Assembly (NCBI RefSeq): GCF_009604375.1
Contig: NZ_WEGH01000005.1
Span: forward strand, 744,001 to 808,000
DNA length: 64,000 bases
Direction of reading: 5' to 3'
From: Actinomadura macrotermitis
Lineage (GTDB): Bacteria > Actinomycetota > Actinomycetes > Streptosporangiales > Streptosporangiaceae
Shown: in pieces, positions 57,883 through 64,000 of the stretch
How positions within the stretch are numbered: position 1 is the first letter of the stretch
How the letters are laid out: the number at the start of each line of letters is the position of its first letter
Translations under genes and position numbers: made by a program
Notes under the pieces: model-generated
What the model saw: the letters and a program-made list of their open reading frames with translations, nothing else
The model's database searches: none
What the model was told of the DNA's origin: nothing

Positions 57883-58395
57883 CTAGGGGCGGTCGCGCAG
57901 GATCATGTCGTCCGCCGACTCCTCGAAGATGATCATCGTGCGGGTGCTGCGCACGCCCGGGATGGTGTGCAGGTCGGCGAAGACGACCTCGCGCAGCGCG
58001 GCCTGGTCGGCGACCCGCACCAGCGCGATGACGTCGAAGTCGCCGCCGGTCAGCGAGAAGTGCCGGATCGCGGGGATGCGCAGCAGCCGGTCGCGCACCC
58101 CGCGCCAGGAGTTCTGCTCGATCGTCAGCGTCACGTACGCCGAGGTGCCGAGGCCGAGCCGGACCGGGTCCAGCCGCGCCGCGAAGCCGCGGACGACCTG
58201 GTCGCGCTGCAGCCGCTCCAGCCGGGAGTAGGCGTTGGCGCGCGAGATGTGCAGCCGCTCGGCCAGCGCGCGCACCGACAGCCGGCCGTCCCTCGACAGC
58301 TCGGCGACGATCCGCCGGTCGACCTCGTCCAGCACCGGGACCGGTTGCCCCGGGGACGGCTCGGGCATGTCCATCCGTCCAGCGAAGTCCGTCAC
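57883..58395 (-). CDS. Lrp/AsnC family regulator, probable bkd regulator
   Basis: 170 aa from GTG 58395 (GGAG 5 nt upstream); ATG 58374 is the alternative. N-terminal HTH VDRRIVAELSRDGRLSVRALAERLHISRANAYSRLERL, then a RAM domain (RLGLGTSAYVTLTIEQNSWRGVRDRL...). It is divergent from the branched-chain dehydrogenase genes, as is usual for BkdR-type proteins that respond to branched amino acids; control is inferred from position and a dyad in the 97-bp gap. Confidence 0.9.
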   Translation of the reverse strand: MTDFAGRMDMPEPSPGQPVPVLDEVDRRIVAELSRDGRLSVRALAERLHISRANAYSRLERLQRDQVVRGFAARLDPVRLGLGTSAYVTLTIEQNSWRGVRDRLLRIPAIRHFSLTGGDFDVIALVRVADQAALREVVFADLHTIPGVRSTRTMIIFEESADDMILRDRP

Positions 58396-58420
58396 AGCAC
58401 TCCATTCGTCTCGGTCTGGT

Positions 58421-58442
58421 GGCCGACTCTGGACAGAGTGCC
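58421..58442. promoter_or_regulatory. Candidate AsnC operator upstream of the E1alpha gene
   Basis: ACTCT-4 bp-AGAGT (58426-58439), extended by GGC/GCC at the ends, in the divergent gap between the AsnC gene and the dehydrogenase operon. Confidence 0.5.
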
Positions 58443-58492
58443 AGGTCACACCGCACCGTGTTCGACAAATGCCTCAATGAGGAGGAATTTCC

Positions 58493-59581
58493 GTGGTCGC
58501 CACGCCCGGTGCCGAACTGCTCCCCACCGCCAAACCCGTCCGGCTCATCGGCAAGAACGGTGAGCGCGCGCCGAAGGCCCGCGCCGCGGGCCACCCCATG
58601 CCCGCCCCCGAGGAGCTCCTGGCCGCCTACCGGGCCCTGGTCGTCGGCCGCCGCTTCGACCGCCAGGCGACCAGCCTGGTCAAGCAGGGCCGGCTCGCGG
58701 TCTACCCGTCCGCGCACGGCCAGGAGGCCGCCGAGGTCGGCGCCGTCCTCGCGCTGCGCCGCACCGACTGGCTCTTCCCGACCTACCGCGACAGCGTCGC
58801 CCTGGTCACCCGCGGCATCGACCCGGTCGAGGTGCTCACCCTGCTGCGCGGCGACTGGCACTGCGGCTACGACCCGGCCGCGCACCGCACCGGCCCGCAG
58901 TGCACGCCCCTCGCCACGCAGGCGCTGCACGCCGTCGGCGTCGCCTACGCCGCCCGCGCCAGGGGCGAGGACACCGTCGTCCTGGCCTTCCTCGGCGACG
59001 GCGCGACCAGCGAGGGCGACTTCCACGAGGCGCTGAACTTCGCCGCCGTCTTCCAGGTCCCGGTCGTCTTCTTCGTGCAGAACAACCGGTACGCCATCTC
59101 GGTGCCGCTCGCCCGGCAGACCGCCGCGCCGTCGCTGGCGCACAAGGCCGTCGGCTACGGCGTCCCGGGCGTCCAGGTGGACGGCAACGACGTCGCCGCC
59201 GTCCTCGCCGTCGTCGGCCGGGCCGCCGAGCGGGCCCGCGCCGGCGGCGGCCCGACCCTGGTCGAGGCGCACACCTACCGGATCGAGGCGCACACCAACG
59301 CCGACGACGCCGGCCGCTACCGCAGCGACGACGAGGTCGCCGCGTGGCTGGACCGCGACCCGGTGGACCGCCTCACCGCCCACCTGCGGCGGACCGGCGC
59401 GCTCACCGACGAGGCGGTCGCCGCCGTCGCCGAGGAGGCCGAGCGCGTCGCCGCCGACCTGCGCGAGCGGCTGCCCGCCACCACCCCGCCCGCCGCGGAC
59501 GAGCTGTTCGCGCACGTCTACGCCGCCCCCACCCCCCAGCTGCGCGAGCAGGCCGCCCGGCTGCGCGCCGAGGAGCACTGA
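58493..59581 (+). CDS. Branched-chain 2-oxoacid dehydrogenase E1 alpha
   Basis: 362 aa from GTG 58493 with GAGGAGG 9-10 nt upstream. TPP/Mg2+ motif GDGATSEGDFHEALNFAAVFQVPVVFFVQNN, preceded by HAVGVAYAARARGEDTVVLAF. The N-terminal part (RFDRQATSLVKQGRLAVYPSAHGQEA) is characteristic of E1 alpha of the branched-chain or pyruvate complexes. Decarboxylates the 2-oxoacid and passes the acyl group to lipoyl-E2. First gene of E1alpha-E1beta-E2. Confidence 0.92.
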   Translation: MVATPGAELLPTAKPVRLIGKNGERAPKARAAGHPMPAPEELLAAYRALVVGRRFDRQATSLVKQGRLAVYPSAHGQEAAEVGAVLALRRTDWLFPTYRDSVALVTRGIDPVEVLTLLRGDWHCGYDPAAHRTGPQCTPLATQALHAVGVAYAARARGEDTVVLAFLGDGATSEGDFHEALNFAAVFQVPVVFFVQNNRYAISVPLARQTAAPSLAHKAVGYGVPGVQVDGNDVAAVLAVVGRAAERARAGGGPTLVEAHTYRIEAHTNADDAGRYRSDDEVAAWLDRDPVDRLTAHLRRTGALTDEAVAAVAEEAERVAADLRERLPATTPPAADELFAHVYAAPTPQLREQAARLRAEEH

Positions 59582-60561
59582 TGGCCTCCCTCACCATGGC
59601 CCAGGCGATCAACGCCGCCCTCGCCGACGCCCTGGCCGCCGACGAGCGCGTGGTGGTGTTCGGCGAGGACGTCGGCCCGCTCGGCGGCGTCTTCCGCGTC
59701 ACCGACGGCCTCACCGCCAAGTACGGCGAGGACCGCTGCTTCGACACCCCGCTCGCCGAGTCCGGCATCGTCGGCACCGCCGTCGGCATGGCGATGAACG
59801 GGCTGCGGCCCGTCGTGGAGATGCAGTTCGACGCGTTCGCCTACCCCGCGTTCGAGCAGATCGCCAGCCACGTCGCCAAGATGCGCAACCGCACCCGCGG
59901 CGCGATCACCCTGCCCATGGTGATCCGCATCCCCTACGCCGGCGGCATCGGCGGCGTGGAGCACCACTGCGACTCCTCCGAGGCCTACTACGCGCACACC
60001 CCCGGCCTCACCGTCGTCACCCCCGCGACCGCCGCCGACGCCTACAGCCTGCTGCGCGAGGCGATCGAGTTCCCCGACCCGGTGGTCTTCCTGGAGCCCA
60101 AGCGCCTCTACTGGGCCAAGGAGGAGGTCGAGCTGCCCGCCCGTACCGGGCCGTTCGGCCGCGCCGCCGTCCGCCGCGAGGGAAGCGACGCCACCCTGGT
60201 CGCCTACGGGCCGGCCGTCCCGGTCGCGCTGGAGGCCGCCGAGGCCGCCGCCACCGAGGGCTGGGACCTGGAGGTGGTGGACCTGCGCACGATCGTGCCG
60301 TTCGACGACGAGACCGTCACCGCCAGCGTCATGAAGACCGGCCGCGCCGTCGTCGTGGCCGAGGCGCAGGGCTTCGCCGGCGTCGCCTCCGAGATCGCCG
60401 CCCGCATCGGCGAGCGCTGCTTCCACGCGCTGGAGGCGCCGGTGCGGCGCGTCACCGGCCTGGACATCCCCTATCCCCCGCCGAAACTGGAGCACCACCA
60501 CCTGCCGAACGCCGGCCGGGTGCTGGACGCCGTCGCGACCCTGCAGTGGGAGACCGCATGA
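59581..60561 (+). CDS. Branched-chain 2-oxoacid dehydrogenase E1 beta
   Basis: 326 aa from ATG 59581, one-base overlap with the upstream stop. E1 beta fold: FGEDVGPLGGVFRVTDGL, TPLAESGIVGTAVGMAMNGLRPVVEMQF, and C-terminal transketolase-like PAVPVALEAAEAAATEGWDLEVVDLRTIVPFDDETV. It completes the TPP site with E1alpha. Overlaps E2 by 4 bp. Confidence 0.93.
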   Translation: MASLTMAQAINAALADALAADERVVVFGEDVGPLGGVFRVTDGLTAKYGEDRCFDTPLAESGIVGTAVGMAMNGLRPVVEMQFDAFAYPAFEQIASHVAKMRNRTRGAITLPMVIRIPYAGGIGGVEHHCDSSEAYYAHTPGLTVVTPATAADAYSLLREAIEFPDPVVFLEPKRLYWAKEEVELPARTGPFGRAAVRREGSDATLVAYGPAVPVALEAAEAAATEGWDLEVVDLRTIVPFDDETVTASVMKTGRAVVVAEAQGFAGVASEIAARIGERCFHALEAPVRRVTGLDIPYPPPKLEHHHLPNAGRVLDAVATLQWETA

Positions 60562-61829
60562 CCGCCCGCGAGTTCACCCTGCCCGACCTGGGCGAGGGCC
60601 TCACCGAAGCCGAGATCGTCCGCTGGCTCGTCGCGGCCGGCGACACCGTCGAGGTGGACCAGCCCGTCGTCGAGGTCGAGACCGCCAAGGCCGTCATGGA
60701 GGTGCCGACGCCCTACGCCGGGACCGTCGCCGAGCTGCGCGCCGCCGAGGGGACCGTGCTGGACGTCGGCGCCGTCCTCATCGTCGTCGACGACCGGGCC
60801 CCCGGGCCCGAGGCGGCCCGCTACATCGAGGAGGAGCGGGCCGGGTCGGGCAACGTCCTGGTCGGCTACGGCACCACCGCCGCCCCGCCCCGCAAGCGGC
60901 CGGTGCCCCGCCGCCACGCCGCGCCGGCGACGCGCCCGCTGGTCGTGTCGCCCGTCGTCCGCCGCCTGGCCCGCGACCACGGCGTCGACCTCGGCGCGCT
61001 CGCCGGCAGCGGCCCCGGCGGCGTCATCACCCGCGCCGACGTCGAGCGGGCCATCGCTCCCCCCGTGCCGGCCGACACCGCGCCGGCCAATACCGCGCCG
61101 GCCGAGCCCGTACCGGCCGCCCCGGCGCCGGACGGGCCGCGGCCCGTCGCCGAGCGGGTCCCGCTGCGCGGCGCCCGCAAGGCCGCCGCCGAGGCGTTCG
61201 CCCGCAGCCGCCGCGAGATCCCCGAGGCCACCACCTGGGTCGACGTCGACGCCACCGCCCTCGTGCAGACCCGGCAGGAGATCAACGCCCGCGCCGCGCG
61301 GCCGATCGGGCTGCTGGCCCTCATCGCCCGGTTCGTCGTCGCGGGCCTCGCCCGGCACCCCGAGCTGAACAGCCGCGTCGGCGAGGGGGAGATCGTCCGG
61401 TTCGACGGCGTCAACCTCGGCATCGCCGTCCAGACCGACCGCGGCCTGGTCGTCCCCGTCATCAGGGACGCCCACACCCGGACCGCCCGCGGCCTGCACG
61501 ACGAACTGGCCCGCCTCACCGAGGCCGCGCGCGCCGGCGCCCTCACCGCCGCCGACCTGACCGGCGGCACCTTCACCCTCAACAACTACGGCGTCTTCGG
61601 CGTCGACGGCTCGGCCCCCATCATCAACCACCCCGAGGCCGCCATCCTCGGCGTCGGCCGGATCATCGACCGGCCCTGGGTCGTGGACGGCGAGCTGGCG
61701 GTCCGCAAGGTCGCCCAGCTCGGCCTGGCCTTCGACCACCGCGTCTGCGACGGCGCCCCGGCCGCGGCGTTCCTGCGCTTCGTCGCCGACTGCGTCGAGG
61801 ACCCCCAGACGGCCCTCACCTCCCTCTGA
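60558..61829 (+). CDS. 2-oxoacid dehydrogenase E2 (dihydrolipoyl acyltransferase)
   Basis: 423 aa from ATG 60558. Lipoyl domain 1-85 with lipoyl lysine in VETAKAVMEVP; linker; peripheral-subunit-binding domain SPVVRRLARDHGVDLGALAGSGPGGVITRADVE; Ala/Pro linker; catalytic acyltransferase with TLNNYGVFGVDG and FDHRVCDGA (His and Asp of the HxxxDG motif). A single lipoyl domain is normal for branched-chain E2. No E3 gene follows; lipoamide dehydrogenase must be encoded elsewhere. Confidence 0.93.
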   Translation: MTAREFTLPDLGEGLTEAEIVRWLVAAGDTVEVDQPVVEVETAKAVMEVPTPYAGTVAELRAAEGTVLDVGAVLIVVDDRAPGPEAARYIEEERAGSGNVLVGYGTTAAPPRKRPVPRRHAAPATRPLVVSPVVRRLARDHGVDLGALAGSGPGGVITRADVERAIAPPVPADTAPANTAPAEPVPAAPAPDGPRPVAERVPLRGARKAAAEAFARSRREIPEATTWVDVDATALVQTRQEINARAARPIGLLALIARFVVAGLARHPELNSRVGEGEIVRFDGVNLGIAVQTDRGLVVPVIRDAHTRTARGLHDELARLTEAARAGALTAADLTGGTFTLNNYGVFGVDGSAPIINHPEAAILGVGRIIDRPWVVDGELAVRKVAQLGLAFDHRVCDGAPAAAFLRFVADCVEDPQTALTSL

Positions 61830-61834
61830 CCGGG

Positions 61835-62476
61835 TCAGTAGGCGACGCCCACGACCTGCCGCACGGTGGCCGGGTCGTGCAGCCAGCCCAGCGCCGCGTG
61901 GGCGAGATCGGCGCGTGCGAGGACCCGCCCGTTGGCGACGTTCGCGCCGGTCTCCTGCCGGTACCGGCCGCGCCCCGGCCCGCCGGTCAGCCGGGGCGGA
62001 CGCGCGATCGTCCAGTCCAGCGGGCTGTCGCGGATCCGCCGCTCCATGGCGGCCAGATCGCTGTACACGGTGCGGAAGACGGCCGAGACCAGCGGGTAGA
62101 CCAGCCTGCGGCCCGCGAACGACTCGCCGTCGGGCACGTCGCCGACCGGTGCGGCGCTGACGGCCACCAGCCGCCGCACACCGCACGCGTCCAGGGCGGC
62201 CACGATCTCGCGGATCAGCGAGGAGACGACGCCGGCGCGGGCCTGCCCGAGCGTGTTCGCCCCGAGCGCCGAGACCGCGGCGTCGTGCCCCGCCACCGCG
62301 TCCCGCAGCGCCGCCGGATCCGCCAGGGCGGCGGCGGACACCGTGAGACCGGGGTGGCGGACGGCGAGCCGGGCGGGATCGCGGACCACCGCCGTCACCG
62401 CGCAGCCCTGCTCCAGGGCTTGACGCACGACGTGGTGGCCGGTGCCGCCGGTGGCCCCGAAGACGACGACCTTCAC
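61835..62476 (-). CDS. NAD(P)-binding Rossmann protein (atypical SDR/NmrA-like)
   Basis: 213 aa from GTG 62476, overlapping the upstream methyltransferase stop (GTGA). Rossmann motif VVVFGATGGTGHHVVRQAL, then LVAVSAAPVGD and WTIARPPRLTGGPG, as in atypical short-chain dehydrogenases that lack the YxxxK catalytic pair. Probably an NAD(P)H sensor or quinone/flavin reductase of unknown substrate. Convergent with the E2 gene with a 5-bp gap. Confidence 0.88.
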   Translation of the reverse strand: MKVVVFGATGGTGHHVVRQALEQGCAVTAVVRDPARLAVRHPGLTVSAAALADPAALRDAVAGHDAAVSALGANTLGQARAGVVSSLIREIVAALDACGVRRLVAVSAAPVGDVPDGESFAGRRLVYPLVSAVFRTVYSDLAAMERRIRDSPLDWTIARPPRLTGGPGRGRYRQETGANVANGRVLARADLAHAALGWLHDPATVRQVVGVAY

Positions 62477-63177
62477 CGGACACCCGCCGCGTCGTCCGGA
62501 GCGGCCCGCCTGACCCCAGAGATCGTCAGCAGGGGCGTGCCCGGGAGGCGTTCGGCCCCGGCCCGGACGAGCGGCAGGCCGGCGACCAGCGCCCGGCCCT
62601 CGTCCAGGTCCAGCCCCTGACCGGCGATGTAGGTGCGGAACCCCCACAGCGCGGGCTCGGCGAGCGGGCGCGGAAGCCCCAGCCGGGCCACGAACGCCCG
62701 CGCGTCGGCGAGTGCGCAACCGCGGTCGACCTCGGCCACCAGCAGCAGGCCGCCGGGCCGCAGCACCCGCGCCATCTCCGCCATGCCCTTGTCCCGGTCG
62801 GGCCAGTGCTTGATCGAGCCGATGCTGACCACGGCGTGGAAGTGCTCGTCGGGAAACGCCGTCTCCAGCGCCGATCCCACCTGGAACCCGACCCGGCCGG
62901 CCACCGTCCCGGCCCGCGCGCGGCGGGCGGCCCGTGCCACCTGCCCGGCGGACAGATCGACACCGGTCACGTGAAGACCGGCGCCGCGTTCGGCGAGGCG
63001 CAGCGCGAACCGGCCGCCACCGGAGCCGACCTCCAGGACCGAGCCGTCCGCCGGGACCCCGGCCACCAGCCGGTCGATCAGCCCGGACACCGTGGCCAGC
63101 ACGGCCCCGGCGATGAAGCGGTCGTAGAACCACGCCTCCGACGGCGTGTAGCGCGCCGTGACGTCTTTCAGGATCAC
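62473..63177 (-). CDS. Class I SAM-dependent methyltransferase
   Basis: 234 aa from GTG 63177, with GGAGG 8 nt upstream. SAM-binding motif I VLEVGSGGGRFALRLAERG, then GVDLSAGQV, SIGSIKHWPDRDKGMAEMARVLRPGG. The methyl acceptor is unknown. It is translationally coupled to the Rossmann protein downstream. The upstream gap holds dyads of two kinds. Confidence 0.9.
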   Translation of the reverse strand: MILKDVTARYTPSEAWFYDRFIAGAVLATVSGLIDRLVAGVPADGSVLEVGSGGGRFALRLAERGAGLHVTGVDLSAGQVARAARRARAGTVAGRVGFQVGSALETAFPDEHFHAVVSIGSIKHWPDRDKGMAEMARVLRPGGLLLVAEVDRGCALADARAFVARLGLPRPLAEPALWGFRTYIAGQGLDLDEGRALVAGLPLVRAGAERLPGTPLLTISGVRRAAPDDAAGVR

Positions 63178-63230
63178 CGTGACGCCTCCCGTTGCCCGGT
63201 GCGGATGAGCGGGACCGGCCGCACCCCTTT

Positions 63231-63254
63231 CATATAGATATCACTGTCCATATG
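63231..63254. promoter_or_regulatory. Imperfect AT-rich dyad upstream of the methyltransferase gene
   Basis: CATATAGATATC...CATATG within otherwise GC-rich DNA. It lies about 54 bp upstream of the methyltransferase start and may be a promoter or regulator site. Confidence 0.35.
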
Positions 63255-63336
63255 AGTCTCCGCTGGGCCCCCGCGCCTTCCGGCGGAAAGTTCGAACCCG
63301 TGCGGAGCAAGGCCTGGCGGCGGCCGCCCTTTTCCT

Positions 63337-63364
63337 CTACAAAGAGTAGTACTACGTTTTGTAG
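63337..63364. promoter_or_regulatory. 28-bp operator-like palindrome before the FAD monooxygenase gene
   Basis: CTACAAAGAGTAGT joined to ACTACGTTTTGTAG; 12 of 14 positions are symmetric about the centre and the ends CTACAAA/TTTGTAG are perfect. Eighteen bp upstream of the ATG and over the likely promoter, it is typical of a TetR- or MarR-type operator. Confidence 0.7.
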
Positions 63365-63382
63365 TAGAGACGAGGAGGTCTC

Positions 63383-64000
63383 ATGCGGGTACTGGTCGCA
63401 GGGGCGGGGATCGCCGGACTGGCGGCGGCGCGGGGGCTGCTCGCCGCCGGCCACGAGGTGACGGTGCTGGAGCAGGCGGAGGGGCTGCGCCTCGGCGGCG
63501 GCGCCATCACCCTGTGGAGCAACGGCACCGCGATCCTCAAGGACATCGGCGCCGATCCGGACGGGCTCGGGCAACGGCTGACGACACTGAGCGTGCGGAC
63601 GGCGGGCGGCCGCCCGGTGATGGAGATCGACCTGGCGGCGCTGGAGGCACGGCTCGGGTCGGAGTCACGGGTGGTCCCGCGCGGCACGCTGATCACCCGC
63701 CTGGCGGGCGGGCTGCCGGACGGAACGCTCCACTTCGGCGCCCGGATCGCCGAGGTGCAGGCCGGCGGCGACGGCGTGCGGGTGCGCACGCAGGCCGGCC
63801 GGGACTACAGCGGCGACCTCCTGGTGGGGGCCGACGGCGTGCGGTCACGGGTGCGCGAACTCGTCCTCGGGGACGGCCCGGCGGCCTGGACCGGCGCGGC
63901 CATCTGGCAGGGGCTGACGCCGGCCCCGTTCGACCTCGGCCCGGCCACGACGCTGATGCTCGGCCGGCAGGGCGACTTCGGGTACATGGGCGCGGGCGAC
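63383..64000 (+). CDS. FAD-dependent aromatic hydroxylase-like monooxygenase (3' end outside window)
   Basis: 206 codons visible from ATG 63383, which follows GAGGAGG. FAD motif MRVLVAGAGIAGLAAARGLLAAGHEVTVLEQAEG, LGGGAITLWSNGTAILKDIG and the DG motif LLVGADGVRSRVREL, as in PHBH-type monooxygenases. Such enzymes hydroxylate aromatic or polyketide-derived substrates or inactivate antibiotics (the tetracycline/rifampicin group); the substrate is unknown. Controlled presumably through the palindrome at 63337-63364; its regulator is not visible. Confidence 0.9.
   Translation, partial: MRVLVAGAGIAGLAAARGLLAAGHEVTVLEQAEGLRLGGGAITLWSNGTAILKDIGADPDGLGQRLTTLSVRTAGGRPVMEIDLAALEARLGSESRVVPRGTLITRLAGGLPDGTLHFGARIAEVQAGGDGVRVRTQAGRDYSGDLLVGADGVRSRVRELVLGDGPAAWTGAAIWQGLTPAPFDLGPATTLMLGRQGDFGYMGAGD

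Noticed and set aside
57883..61829. Pyruvate dehydrogenase rather than a branched-chain complex
   Set aside because: The divergent AsnC gene and separate E1alpha/E1beta favour the branched-chain type, though substrate cannot be proven from sequence alone.

Overview
This window is chromosomal DNA from a high-GC, filamentous-type actinobacterium. The evidence is very high third-position GC, many GTG/TTG starts, short overlapping operons and families typical of the phylum: GuaB1, an HGxxPAAW-type small protein, an RsbA-like MEDS/HATPase protein, lipoprotein L,D-transpeptidases, an LCP protein and tandem Lrp domains. The overall flavour fits Streptosporangiales/Thermomonosporaceae such as Actinomadura, but that placement is inferred. 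I see no phage, insertion sequence, CRISPR array or origin; most of it looks like core chromosome.

Layout. 1-6.0 kb: a response-regulator/flavoprotein fusion (cut by the window edge), a Gfo/Idh/MocA oxidoreductase, a secreted VldE-like protein, an HNH protein, an unrecognised protein, and a 270-bp hairpin plus 46-bp tandem-repeat region. 6.0-13.3 kb: a two-domain acetyltransferase, the adenosylcobalamin methylmalonyl-CoA mutase operon mutA-mutB-meaB, and a divergent acyl-CoA dehydrogenase. 13.4-19.1 kb: a small membrane protein, a YbdK/EgtA-type carboxylate-amine ligase, a MEDS-HATPase anti-sigma-type protein followed by a receiver-PP2C phosphatase, a MarR regulator and a GT4 glycosyltransferase. 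19.2-27.8 kb: two tandem L,D-transpeptidases, a membrane protein, an SCP2 protein, a LysR/aminotransferase divergent pair, two divergent tRNA genes (Ala CGC, Trp CCA), an orphan protein and a CGNR zinc-finger regulator. 28.0-36.6 kb: GDP-mannose dehydratase (probable CTG start), a UBP zinc-finger/MFS pair, LysR, an NhaP-type antiporter, a tandem Lrp regulator and GuaB1. 36.9-44.3 kb: an LCP cell-wall ligase, a small unknown protein, an enolase-superfamily protein without catalytic residues fused translationally to a P-loop kinase, a two-component system and two membrane proteins.

44.4-61.8 kb is a catabolic block. One operon (atuA-type, carboxyltransferase, biotin carboxylase, acyl-CoA dehydrogenase) resembles acyclic-terpene/leucine degradation modules and has a divergent TetR gene. 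Next is a TetR gene (probable PaaR), a near-consensus PaaR operator and paaZ-paaA-paaB-paaC-paaD-paaE for aerobic phenylacetate degradation. Then comes an AsnC regulator divergent from a branched-chain 2-oxoacid dehydrogenase operon (E1alpha-E1beta-E2, no E3). Products of these pathways (acetyl-CoA, propionyl-CoA, succinyl-CoA) connect logically to the methylmalonyl-CoA mutase operon at the other end.

61.8-64 kb holds a NAD(P)-binding protein and a methyltransferase in one operon, and the start of a FAD monooxygenase behind a strong palindromic operator. The most unusual items are the repeat region at 5.7-6.0 kb, the atypical tRNA pair, the enolase-like pseudoenzyme/kinase unit, the MEDS-HATPase/PP2C pair and the CTG start of gmd.
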